From Paenibacillus silvisoli (GTDB lineage Bacteria > Bacillota > Bacilli > Paenibacillales > Paenibacillaceae): a stretch of DNA of 64,000 nucleotides. Each line of letters opens with the position of its first letter. The first letter of the stretch is position 1. Position numbers and translations under genes: made by a program. The stretch lies in assembly GCF_030866765.1 (NCBI RefSeq), contig NZ_CP133017.1, positions 6,352,001 through 6,416,000 on the forward strand, given 5' to 3'. Shown one piece after another: positions 35,284 to 43,714 of this stretch. Under the pieces are notes generated by a model, which ran no database searches, was not told where the DNA came from, and was given only the letters and a program-made list of their open reading frames with translations.

Positions 35284-36471
35284 CTAGTCTACCAGCCCGG
35301 CCGCTTTTTCCAGCTTCGTCCCGGTATAATAGTGTGCGAGAATCTGTCCCGCCGATTGCCCGTTCTTCGCCATTCCGTTGGCGCCCCACTGGCTCATGCC
35401 GACGCCGTGGCCGTAGCCGAACGTCGTAATCCGGATCTCGTCATCGAGGATCGTCCAGATGAATTGCGAAGAGGCGAGCCCCAGCTTTTCCCTGATTTCC
35501 CGGCCGCTGAACTTTTCGCGTCCGATCATGACCGTCTTGATCCGCTTGCCTTCCGTCGTATCGAGAATCCGCATTTGACGGACCGCGCTCTGCTTCACGC
35601 CCAGCTTGGCGCTGAACGACTTGAGCGTCATCGTGACCGTCTCCTTATAGTTCGGCGAGATCGTCTTGTCCCACGGGCTGGCTACGCTGCGCAAATAAGG
35701 GAGATCCATATCCCAATAATCGGACGCATTTTCCGTATAGCCATTGCTGGTGGAGAAAAAAGAAGCTTGGATCGGTTCGCCTTCGTACGTCACGATTTGC
35801 CCCTTCGTCTGCTCTATCGCCTCGTTGAGCTTCGCCAGGTTCGTTTCCTTCGCCGTGCCGTCCCAACGCGACAGCAGCCGCCCTAGCGGGACGTACACCT
35901 GATTCATAACGGTATCGTTCACGTCCGCCATCTCCGCCTTGCCGTCGAGCCCGCTGCGGTCATGCTGCTGCAGACGCTTATAAATATAGGTTCGCGCGGC
36001 GATCGCCTGCGCCTTGAGTGCTTCAAGCTCGAAGTCGATCGGCATTTCGCCGGCCAGCACGCCGCGCACGTACAGCTCGATCGGCATTTTCTCGATCCGC
36101 TTCTCCTCGGTCAGGTAAACGTTGACCCACATGCGATCATAGGAGCTGATCGTTTGGGCAGGCTTCTTATTGGAGGAGACTTGCGCCTTCGGCGGCTTAG
36201 CTTGTGACGCCGGCTCTATCGCCTTCTCCTTCGCCGCAATAACCGGTTCCGCGCTCACCTGCACGCCTTGCTCACCGGCAGTTACTTTCAAGGGCGTGTC
36301 CTCCAGCCTCTCCATCTGTCCCGCCTTCTTGCCGCCATGCTCGTCCAGGTAAAATACCGCTCCTCTAACCAGCATCACCAGGAGGAGCCCCCACATAAAC
36401 CAGAGCAACCACCCGCTTGTCCGGTTCCACCGGCGTCTCGGACTGCCTGTCCGCCATCTTATTCGATCCAT
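35284..36471 (-). CDS. spoIID: Stage II sporulation protein D, lytic transglycosylase
   Basis: SpoIID degrades septal peptidoglycan with SpoIIM and SpoIIP to drive engulfment. A single membrane segment (GWLLWFMWGLLLVMLVRG, about 20-37) follows a basic N-terminus. A linker with KPPKAQVSSNKKPAQ leads to the SpoIID domain (about 110-390). ELYVRGVLAGEMPIDF holds the conserved catalytic-type Glu, and ALKAQAIAARTYIYKR, SNGYTENASDYW and FGYGHGVGMSQWGANG are family signatures. ATG 36471 is 6 bases after AAGGAG. Length 395 is somewhat longer than the Bacillus protein because of the linker. Confidence 0.95.
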   Translation of the reverse strand: MDRIRWRTGSPRRRWNRTSGWLLWFMWGLLLVMLVRGAVFYLDEHGGKKAGQMERLEDTPLKVTAGEQGVQVSAEPVIAAKEKAIEPASQAKPPKAQVSSNKKPAQTISSYDRMWVNVYLTEEKRIEKMPIELYVRGVLAGEMPIDFELEALKAQAIAARTYIYKRLQQHDRSGLDGKAEMADVNDTVMNQVYVPLGRLLSRWDGTAKETNLAKLNEAIEQTKGQIVTYEGEPIQASFFSTSNGYTENASDYWDMDLPYLRSVASPWDKTISPNYKETVTMTLKSFSAKLGVKQSAVRQMRILDTTEGKRIKTVMIGREKFSGREIREKLGLASSQFIWTILDDEIRITTFGYGHGVGMSQWGANGMAKNGQSAGQILAHYYTGTKLEKAAGLVD

Positions 36472-36525
36472 CTGCCGCTCCTTCCTCTTCTGCCATTCTT
36501 CTATCTCTTAATTCTTGCTTGCTAC

Positions 36526-36555
36526 ATTCTATGAACTCGGCAAGTAGGATAGTAC
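36526..36555 (-). promoter_or_regulatory. Possible sigma-E promoter of spoIID
   Basis: CATAGAAT (36526-36533) preceded by a 15-base spacer and GTACTAT (36549-36555) on the minus strand. The -10 is one base off the sigma-E consensus and the -35 is weak. Confidence 0.4.
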
Positions 36556-36630
36556 CGAAAGGTAGGGACAGGGTGGAAATTAAGGCACCGGCGAAATCGC
36601 TAAAAAAGAAGCTGAACGCGCGATCAAACG

Positions 36631-36820
36631 CGCTAACGGTTGCCACGTACACTATTTAGCCTAAAAAGACGCTTTTGAAATTCCAACGGTTGTCAGATGC
36701 GCTATTCGGCGATTTGGACAGTGAACGGCAACGATTGGGGCCGAATAAGCCCTGTGGTAACCCTTAGCGTTTTAGATAGACCCTTTTTGAGTAAATAAGC
36801 GCTGTAGCAACCGTTAGCCT
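36631..36820. repeat. Four copies of a roughly 30-bp repeat in a head-to-head pair arrangement
   Basis: Copies begin at about 36631, 36681 (forward), 36741 and 36791 (inverted). The shared core in the forward sense is (T/C)AACGGTTG(C/T)CA followed by CTATTT(A/C)GC or CTTATTTA, and then in some copies an A-rich tail (AAAAAG). Copies within each pair are 50 bases apart, and the second pair is the reverse complement of the first, so the whole block is a large imperfect palindrome. It fills most of the 441-base gap between spoIID and murA. No reading frame is evident. Confidence 0.7.
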
Positions 36821-36851
36821 TATCAGGCGTACGGCTTTGGCGGTACAACAA

Positions 36852-36888
36852 AAAAGCCTTGCTCCACTCGCGGTGGAAACAAGGCTTC
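36852..36888 (-). terminator. Terminator after murA
   Basis: On the minus strand AAGCCTTG / CAAGGCTT with an inner CCAC / GTGG stem runs into TTTTTTG. Confidence 0.9.
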
Positions 36889-36912
36889 ATAAATCATGTT
36901 ATGGATGTGGTG

Positions 36913-38322
36913 TTACGCCCAGGTCGGCTGAACCTTCAAACGAGGCGTCTCTTTCTCGCGCTTCGCCGGCTCTGCTGACGCCATTGCCGCAACGGCAACG
37001 GGCTCCGCTTCTTCCAGCGCCGCAGCAACGCTCTCGAGCACTTTCGCATAAACCGGCTCTGCAGGTGCCGGTTCTTCGCGGCGGATGTCGGCGCCAAGCG
37101 CCTTCAGCTTGCCGGTGATGTCGACGTAACCGCGGTCTACGTGGTGCAGGCCCGTTACTTCGGTTTCGCCGTCCGCGCACAGCCCCGCGCAAATCAGCGC
37201 AGCGCCTGCGCGAAGATCCGTAGCGGTTACTTTCGCGCCTGTCAGCGCGGTGTTGCCGCTAACAATCGCCATCCGGCCGTCGATCTTAATATGCGCGCTC
37301 ATTTTCTGAAACTCTTCCACATGCATGAAACGGTTCTCAAAAATCGTTTCCGTTACGATGCTGGTGCCTTCCGCAACCATGAGAAGCGCCATCATCTGCG
37401 ACTGCATATCGGTCGGGAATCCTGGGTATGGTAAAGTTTTCACGTCAACGGACTTCAGCTTCTTCGGTGCGACGACGCGCAAGCCGGTATCGGTTTCGGT
37501 AATCGCTACGCCCATCTCTTCTAGCTTGGAGATGACCGGCGCCAAATGCTCGCCGATTGCGCCTTCGATATGAACGTCGCCGGCGGTCATCGCAGCCGCG
37601 ATCATGAACGTACCCGCTTCCACGCGGTCCGGAATGACGGTGTGCTTCGCGCCCTTCATCTCATCGACGCCTTCAATACGGATAATGCCCGTTCCGGCGC
37701 CGCGGACTTTCGCCCCCATCGCGTTCAAGTAGTTGGCAAGGTCGACGATTTCCGGCTCCTTCGCCGCATTCTCGATCGTGGTGATGCCTTCCGCAAGCAC
37801 GGCCGCCATCATAATGTTCTCCGTCGCGCCTACGCTGGCAACGTCCAGGTAAATCTTAGCGCCTTTCAGCTTGCCTTCCTTGCGCGCTTCAATGAAGCCT
37901 TGGCCGAGGACGATCTCAACGCCCATCGCCTCGAAGCCCTTCAAATGCTGGTCAATGGCACGCGTGCCGATCGCGCAGCCGCCCGGAAGGGAAATTCTCG
38001 CACGGCCGAGTCTTGCCAGAAGCGGTCCCATCACGAGGAAGGAAGCGCGCATCTTGCGCACCCACTCGTACGGGGCTTCGAACGAAGTCAATTGCTCTGC
38101 GTTAATCCGCATCGTTTCATTTTCATATGTCAGCTTTCCGCCTAGCGCGGCAAGTACTTGTTGAATAGTCATTACATCGTCTAGATTAGGCACGTCATGA
38201 ATGACGCTCTCGCCTTCCTTTGCAAGTAACGTGGCAGCGAGAATCGGTAATACGGCGTTCTTTGCTCCGCTTACACGAACATTTCCAGATAGTCGCTGGC
38301 CGCCGCGGACGATTATTTTGCT
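36913..38322 (-). CDS. murA: UDP-N-acetylglucosamine 1-carboxyvinyltransferase with C-terminal extension
   Basis: MurA transfers enolpyruvate to UDP-GlcNAc, the first committed step of peptidoglycan precursor synthesis, and is the fosfomycin target. The catalytic cysteine is present in [30 protein letters not shown] and the C-terminal [16 protein letters not shown] are family hallmarks. ATG 38322 follows GGAGGG with a 10-11 base gap; an ATG at 38358 has no site. Length 469 exceeds the usual 417-436 because an extra tail of about 50 residues rich in Ala, Glu and Pro (ending LKVQPTWA) follows the core. The position next to ywzB and spoIID points to the murAA paralogue. Confidence 0.96.
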   Translation of the reverse strand, partial: SKIIVRGGQRLSGNVRVSGAKNAVLPILAATLLAKEGESVIHDVPNLDDVMTIQQVLAALGGKLTYENETMRINAEQLTSFEAPYEWVRKMRASFLVMGPLLARLGRARISLPGGCAIGTRAIDQHLKGFEAMGVEIVLGQGFIEARKEGKLKGAKIYLDVASVGATENIMMAAVLAEGITTIENAAKEPEIVDLANYLNAMGAKVRGAGTGIIRIEGVDEMKGAKHTVIPDRVEAGTFMIAAAMTAGDVHIEGAIGEHLAPVISKLEEMGVAITETDTGLRVVAPKKLKSVDVKTLPYPGFPTDMQSQMMALLMVAEGTSIVTETIFENRFMHVEEFQKMSAHIKIDGRMAIVSGNTALTGAKVTATDLRAGAALICAGLCADGETEVTGLHHVDRGYVDITGKLKALGADIRREEPAPAEPVYAKVLESVAAALEEAEPVAVAAMASAEPAKREKETPRLKVQPTWA

Positions 38323-38551
38323 CATCTTTAGGTTTCCCTCCGCGTGCAGTAGATTCATTTACCTGTTTGCACAATTAATGGTACGGCCCCCCGTACCCAA
38401 CCTACATCTTACCATCAGCTTACAACAATCGACAAGCGTTATTTTCTGCCTGTCGAATGCCGGTAAAGGGTGCCAATTTCTATACTATTCGCAGCTGATT
38501 TTGGGTTTCGTACCGTCATGTATTACCCATTGTTGACATGTTTCCCCCTAG

Positions 38552-38797
38552 TTATTCGACAATTCCCCGCAGCAGTCCCGACCAGTTCCAATACGACAGA
38601 ACGAAATCCGCGAAGATATGTCCCAGCGCGATCGCAAGCATAATCTGCAAAAGCCTGGCCGGCCCGCTGCGCGGCCGCTTCAAAATGGACGTAAGCTTCA
38701 ACTCCTGCAAGGCGACCCAGGCCAGCGCGATGCTGAACAGCTCGATGACGATGGAAAGCATTGCATGTATGCCGGCATTGGCGGCAAATTGATCCAT
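38552..38797 (-). CDS. ywzB: DUF1146 family membrane protein (YwzB-like)
   Basis: An 81-residue protein with two membrane segments (about 12-32 and 50-68) and the family segment SIALAWVALQELKLTSILKR. Function unknown. ATG 38797 follows GGGAGTC. In Bacillus the same small gene lies beside murAA and spoIID, which supports the assignment. The 229-base gap to murA shows no clear promoter or terminator. Confidence 0.85.
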   Translation of the reverse strand: MDQFAANAGIHAMLSIVIELFSIALAWVALQELKLTSILKRPRSGPARLLQIMLAIALGHIFADFVLSYWNWSGLLRGIVE

Positions 38798-38824
38798 GTG
38801 ATTGACTCCCTGTTTGCAAAAATT

Positions 38825-41800
38825 CTACATTTCTTTGGCCCGGAGCAGCAGCGCGGCGAACTCCGCCCGGCTGGCGGTTTGCTCCGGCCCGAAGCTGCCG
38901 TCCGGATAACCGCCGAGCAGCCCGTGCCTTTTCATTGCTTGGATCGCCGCTGCCGACCAGCGCGCCGGCTCGACATCGTCAAATGGCGCCGCTTCCGGGC
39001 GGCTGCTGTTCAGCCGGAGCGCCCTCAGCAGCATAGCCGCCATTTCCTCGCGGGTAATCGGCTTTCCGGGATTGAACGCTCCGCCCGGATAGCCGCCGAT
39101 CCAGCCGGTACCCGACGCTTCGTTGATCGCGCCGAAAGCCCAGTGATTCGCGGGAACGTCCGTAAAAGGCGCTCCTTTGATCGGCACGGGCTTGAGCGTG
39201 CGTACGAGCATCGCAACGGCCTCGGCTCTTGTAATGCTCTTGTCCGGATTGAAGCGGTAGCTTCCGCTCCCCTTGACGATGCCGGACTTGCTCAATGAAG
39301 CGATCACATCCTCGGCCCAATGGCCTTCGATATCGCGGAACCCTGCGATGATCGGCTCGGCGCCGATGCGAAGCCCGTAGTACTGCCGGTCAAAGCTGCT
39401 GCTGGCCGTCACTTTGACGTAATACAGACCCGCTTGCACATGCTGCTCTGAGGCCATGCGCGTTTGGTTCCGCGCCGATTGCAGGGTGAATAACGGCTGC
39501 TGCCGTTTGTCGAACACCTCCGCCTTCATCCGGATGCCACTCGGAATGCCGCTAACCTGTACCGACAGCATGCTTTCGCCGTCCAGCCGCAGCTGGTACC
39601 AATCCGCATCGTTTGCGCCGATGACTCCCCAATATTCCGATCCGGGAGCGACACCGGTCGCTTCATACGATTTGTCGTTAGGCTCGTTAGGGTCCGTATA
39701 TTTCGAAATCAGCTGCAGGTTTAGCGTATACGCCGCAGCAGACGGGCCGGCTTGCGCCGACATCCCGTTGTGAACGCGTATGTAATACAGTCCAGGCGTA
39801 ACCTGGATCTGTTCCGAAACTTCGCTTTCCCCTTCGCCGTTCTCGTCGATTTCGTGCAGCGCTTCCCCCTGCCGCTGGTAAGCCAGCGCAGGATCGATCC
39901 GCGCGGAATCGGTGGAGAGCGTCAGCTTCAGCGTGCCCCCCGTTTCAAAATGGACGGCAAACCAATCGCGATCGCCCGTTTGATGAAAATTGCCCGTCAG
40001 CTTCTGCGACTGCGGCTTCAGCGTGAAGGCTTGGTACGGTTTATCGTTGATCTCGTACGCATCCGGCTCGATTTCGAAGGAGGAGGTCAACAAATAAGGG
40101 AGACGCTGCTTCGTCGTTTGATCGAAGTAGCGCAGCTCGAATTCGTTCCTCCCTTTCTTAACGTGCCAGTCGACCGTTTGGTTGCCAAGTTTCGTATCTT
40201 TCGTCCCTTGGACAACGCCTCCGGCGACATGCGTCATTTGCAGAATCGGCGTCGTTCCGCCCGGCGCCACCAAGCTTTGCAGCTGGATGGAGATAACGCC
40301 GTCATAGGGCGCCTCTACGGTGTACCAATCGCGGTCGGAGCCGCTGCCCAGCTCCGCTGCGATTCGTTTGCCGAGCGGAAATTTCCGCGCATCCTGCCTG
40401 CTGTTATTTGGCTCGTAGCTGTCCGCTTTAAGCTGACCCGTTACCGCACGGTCAACCCGCAGCAGCCCGTAACCGCTTGCATCATCCACCCCCGGCTTTC
40501 CGATATCCGCTGCCGACTGGCGCAGCAGCGCGCGCACTTGATACGGCTTATACCCCGGATGAACCGCCCATACCAGCGCAGCCGCGGCTGCCGCCTGCGG
40601 CGCGGCCATCGAGGTGCCTTCTTCATGCTTATAGCCGCCGCCCAGCGCCGTCGTATAGACATGCCATGGCGCCGCAAGATCGATCTCCGGCCCGGCATTG
40701 GAGCGCGGCTCCGGTTTCCCTTCCGGGTCGGCTCCCGCCACGGCAAGCACCGTCGCGTAGGCCGCCGGATATTTCACTTCGGCTTTGGAGCCGAGCGCCA
40801 GCCCGTCGTTCCCGCTTGCGGCAACGAGCAGCGCGCCTTTGGACTCCGCGTACTGCACGATGTCGCGCAAGTACGGCGAGTACCGGTAGAGCCCGACGGA
40901 AAGCACGATGATCTTGGCGCCATGGTCTACGGCATATACGATCGCTTTCCCGAGCCGCTCCTCGTCGCCGAAGCCTTCTTCGTCAAGCGCTTTAATCGGC
41001 ATCAGCTTGGCATGCCACAGCACGCCCGCTATGCCGGCTTTGTTATTCCCTTCGCCGGCCAGCACCCCGGCCACGGCCGTCCCGTGTCCGTTGTCGTCCT
41101 CCGGCGGCTTGCCCGGCGTCACGAGGTTGGTGCCCGCGACGAGATTGTCTTTCAAATCGGGATGGTCCAGATCGACGCCGGTGTCGATGAGCGCGATCGT
41201 TAGAGCCTTCTGGTCATGCACCTTCGACCAGGCCGCTTTGGCCCCGATCTGATCCAGGTGATGCTGCTTCGGCAGCTCCGGATCATTCGGTGTGCTCGTT
41301 GCCGCCAGCAGACTGACGGTGCTGATCGGCTCGACGTAGGCGATCTCCGGCATCCGCTGCAGCCGGAGGAGCCACGCGGACGTGTCCGCCCCAGGGTCTT
41401 CGGGGCGGACGACGTCCACCGCCGCAGCCGCCGGCATCGCGAGGCGGCGGAGCAGGCGCGTGCCCGGCAGCGGCTTCGCCAGCGCCGGGTCGCGCCATTT
41501 GATGAGCCAGCCGCCGTGGGGCGCGGGCTCATCGAGGCCGCCCGCGGCAGCCCCGTAGGGCGGGCCGCCGGCTGCCGCCGCAGGCGGCTGGGCCGCGGAA
41601 GCGGCCCCTGCGGGAGCGGCCGCTCCCGCGGGGGCGCTCCCCAGCAGCAGCGCCGCGAGCGCCGCGTGCAGCGCCAGGCGCGCGATGCGCATGCGCCGCG
41701 GCGGGCGCAAGCCGCTACCGCCGTGCGGCGCCTCCGCAGAACCCTCGCCGCGAGCGCACGAAGCCAATCGCTCCGCGGGCTTCCCCGATGCCAGAACGCG

Positions 41801-41854
41801 CAATCTGCCCGGTTCTATTCGATTGATAAAATGCTGCATTCGCTTATTCATCAT
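38825..41854 (-). CDS. SLH-anchored subtilisin-like (S8) serine protease
   Basis: A 1009-residue cell-surface protease. A basic N-region of about 54 residues precedes a hydrophobic signal (IARLALHAALAALLLGSAPA). A very Ala/Gly/Pro-rich stretch and a likely propeptide run to about residue 190. The catalytic triad is intact: ALIDTGVDLDHPD, DNGHGTAVAGVLAG and GTSMAAPQAAAAAAL. After the catalytic domain come several PPC-like beta domains (about 495-810; motifs DRDWYTVEAP, DRDWFAVHFE, DADWYQLRLD), then three SLH modules (about 815-1009; ITRAEAVAMLVR, ITREEMAAMLLR, ASRAEFAALLLR). The likely role is processing or turnover of surface proteins while bound to the pyruvylated wall polymer. ATG 41854 has only a weak ribosome site (AAAGG). 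Confidence 0.9.
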   Translation of the reverse strand: MMNKRMQHFINRIEPGRLRVLASGKPAERLASCARGEGSAEAPHGGSGLRPPRRMRIARLALHAALAALLLGSAPAGAAAPAGAASAAQPPAAAAGGPPYGAAAGGLDEPAPHGGWLIKWRDPALAKPLPGTRLLRRLAMPAAAAVDVVRPEDPGADTSAWLLRLQRMPEIAYVEPISTVSLLAATSTPNDPELPKQHHLDQIGAKAAWSKVHDQKALTIALIDTGVDLDHPDLKDNLVAGTNLVTPGKPPEDDNGHGTAVAGVLAGEGNNKAGIAGVLWHAKLMPIKALDEEGFGDEERLGKAIVYAVDHGAKIIVLSVGLYRYSPYLRDIVQYAESKGALLVAASGNDGLALGSKAEVKYPAAYATVLAVAGADPEGKPEPRSNAGPEIDLAAPWHVYTTALGGGYKHEEGTSMAAPQAAAAAALVWAVHPGYKPYQVRALLRQSAADIGKPGVDDASGYGLLRVDRAVTGQLKADSYEPNNSRQDARKFPLGKRIAAELGSGSDRDWYTVEAPYDGVISIQLQSLVAPGGTTPILQMTHVAGGVVQGTKDTKLGNQTVDWHVKKGRNEFELRYFDQTTKQRLPYLLTSSFEIEPDAYEINDKPYQAFTLKPQSQKLTGNFHQTGDRDWFAVHFETGGTLKLTLSTDSARIDPALAYQRQGEALHEIDENGEGESEVSEQIQVTPGLYYIRVHNGMSAQAGPSAAAYTLNLQLISKYTDPNEPNDKSYEATGVAPGSEYWGVIGANDADWYQLRLDGESMLSVQVSGIPSGIRMKAEVFDKRQQPLFTLQSARNQTRMASEQHVQAGLYYVKVTASSSFDRQYYGLRIGAEPIIAGFRDIEGHWAEDVIASLSKSGIVKGSGSYRFNPDKSITRAEAVAMLVRTLKPVPIKGAPFTDVPANHWAFGAINEASGTGWIGGYPGGAFNPGKPITREEMAAMLLRALRLNSSRPEAAPFDDVEPARWSAAAIQAMKRHGLLGGYPDGSFGPEQTASRAEFAALLLRAKEM

Positions 41855-41924
41855 AGTCTGCCTTTAACCCGCAAAATGTGATCTGAAACGTTTCGCTCCC
41901 CCAGTCCCATTTTCCTTTAAAGAA

Positions 41925-41952
41925 ATTGTAGAACAAACAATTAAAAGGTCGA
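41925..41952 (-). promoter_or_regulatory. Candidate promoter of the SLH protease gene
   Basis: TCGACC (41947-41952), a 16-base spacer and TACAAT (41925-41930) on the minus strand. A perfect palindrome GAAACGTTTC (41885-41894) lies downstream in the leader and could be an operator. Confidence 0.4.
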
Positions 41953-42086
41953 TAGTCCCGATTAACGGGCTATGTACTCCGATATTTATGCGGCCACAGG
42001 CATGGCTTAATCTAAATTTTCTACGAAGAATGCTCGTTTGGAACTAGGACAAGATATCTAGCCCGATTATGCCTGTCTCGTCAATA

Positions 42087-42122
42087 GAAAAAGGATGAAC
42101 CCGACCCGCGGGCTCACCCTTC
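42087..42122 (-). terminator. Terminator of the nuo operon
   Basis: On the minus strand AAGGGTGAGCCCG and CGGGTTCATCCTT pair over 13 positions with two G-T pairs, followed by TTTTTC. It lies about 20 bases after nuoN. Confidence 0.88.
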
Positions 42123-42142
42123 TAGCTTTTCCAATCGGCCTC

Positions 42143-43711
42143 TTACCGAACAAACAAATCGTTCACGATCGAGAAATGCGAGTTGATCCAATCCAGCACC
42201 GGCCCCGGAACGACGCCGAGCGCAACGGTCGCAATGGCGCAAAGCCAGATGACGATGCCGCTGGTTGCCGGTACATGCACTTCGTTATCGATCGTCGCTC
42301 GCATAAACATTTGCCGGATGATCCCGAAGTAGAAGTAGTACGAGATGACGCTGCTAACGACCATAATGGCCGCAATCCAGTATAAATGCGACTGCGCCGC
42401 GCCGAGCAGGATAAACAGCTTCGCGAAGAAGCCGCCCGTTACCGGCAAGCCGGCCAAGGAGAGCACGAACACGATCATCGCCGCGGACGTCCATGGCGCC
42501 CGATAGTACAGGCCAGAGAAGCCGCCGACCTCGTCATGCCCCGCCGACTTGCTGATGACGCTGAACACGCTGAGCGCGCCGATCGTCATCAACAGATAGA
42601 CGGCCAAGTAGAACACGAACTCGCCAAAGTTGGACGCATGCATCCCTTTCAGCGACAGGCCGAGCGGAACGAGCATGTAGCCCGCGTTCGCCACGCCGGA
42701 AAGCGCGATGAGCCGTTTTACGTTAAACTGTCTCAGCGCCATCGTAGATCCGATCAGCATCGCAGCCGCTGCAAGCACGTTCAAGACTAGGAAAACATCG
42801 TCCGCGATCGGCTTGCCGGGCGAAGAGGCGTAGAAGGCGACGTTGTACACGATGCGGAAAATAACCGCGAACGCCGCGCCTTTCGAAACAACCGCCAAGA
42901 ACGCGGTAACCGGCGTCGGCGCCCCTTGGTACACATCCGCAGCCCAATAATGGAACGGAGCCGCCGCGATTTTAATGCCTAAGCCTACTAAAATAAAGAA
43001 GAAGCCGACATAGAGCATCGCCGGGTAATCCGCGGCATGCTGCTGTATCCCCTGCGCAATCGCGCCGAGATTCGTCGCGCCCGTAACGCCGTACAAGTAC
43101 GACATCCCGAACAGGATAAGCGCCGAGGAAATCCCGCCGGTCACGACGTATTTGAACGCCGCCTCCGACGATTGCACCGCATGCTTCCGCATGCCGACAA
43201 GCACATAAGTCGTAATGCTGAGCAGCTCTAGCCCGATATAGAGCGTAATGAGATCGCCGGAGGAAGCCATAATCATGGCGCCGACGACAGCCGGCAGCAG
43301 CAAGTAGTAGAACTCGCCCTTATCCGGAATGTCCTCCCGCTTCACCGTGCCGAGGCTCATGAGCACGATCAGCGCGGTGGCGACCAGAAAGACGATCTTC
43401 AGCATGCTGGAGAAGAAATCGATCCGGTAGCTGTCCGCCATCAATTGAATAACGACGCTGGTCGCTTGACCGGCCGCCTCGGCATCCGAAGCTTTGCTGA
43501 CCATATCCAGCATCCGCCATACGACGCATCCGAGCGAAGCGAGCAATCCGGCAAGCGTCAGCCAGCCGATAACGGCGCGTCCGCTGCGCCGCGGCATGAA
43601 CAAATCAATGACGGCTAGCAGGATAGCAAATGCGACTAGAATCCATTCCGGGGCGAGATAGCCCGCATCGCTCCAGGTGAGCGACTGGAGCGGTTGTTGA
43701 GCAGCATCCAT
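42143..43711 (-). CDS. nuoN: NADH-quinone oxidoreductase subunit N
   Basis: One of three antiporter-like proton-pumping subunits in the membrane arm of complex I. The 522-residue protein has about 14 membrane segments. The proton_antipo_M region contains KIAAAPFHYWAADVYQGAPT with the conserved Lys and Trp, preceded by YIGLELLSITTYVLVG. ATG 43711 follows nuoM after 3 bases. It is the last gene of the operon. Confidence 0.96.
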   Translation of the reverse strand: MDAAQQPLQSLTWSDAGYLAPEWILVAFAILLAVIDLFMPRRSGRAVIGWLTLAGLLASLGCVVWRMLDMVSKASDAEAAGQATSVVIQLMADSYRIDFFSSMLKIVFLVATALIVLMSLGTVKREDIPDKGEFYYLLLPAVVGAMIMASSGDLITLYIGLELLSITTYVLVGMRKHAVQSSEAAFKYVVTGGISSALILFGMSYLYGVTGATNLGAIAQGIQQHAADYPAMLYVGFFFILVGLGIKIAAAPFHYWAADVYQGAPTPVTAFLAVVSKGAAFAVIFRIVYNVAFYASSPGKPIADDVFLVLNVLAAAAMLIGSTMALRQFNVKRLIALSGVANAGYMLVPLGLSLKGMHASNFGEFVFYLAVYLLMTIGALSVFSVISKSAGHDEVGGFSGLYYRAPWTSAAMIVFVLSLAGLPVTGGFFAKLFILLGAAQSHLYWIAAIMVVSSVISYYFYFGIIRQMFMRATIDNEVHVPATSGIVIWLCAIATVALGVVPGPVLDWINSHFSIVNDLFVR

Positions 43712-43714
43712 TGT

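Noticed and set aside
36365..36652. 95-residue minus-strand frame overlapping the spoIID start
   Set aside because: No ribosome site; overlaps the spoIID N-terminus and the repeat block, and the composition is not gene-like.
36631..36820. CRISPR-like array between spoIID and murA
   Set aside because: Only four imperfect copies, two of them inverted, with no leader or cas genes nearby.
39752..41203. 483-residue plus-strand open frame
   Set aside because: Antisense to the subtilase, whose catalytic triad and SLH modules are intact; Arg-rich shadow.
41880..41897. CcpA cre site in the leader of the SLH protease
   Set aside because: The palindrome GAAACGTTTC is real, but the flanking bases do not fit the cre consensus.
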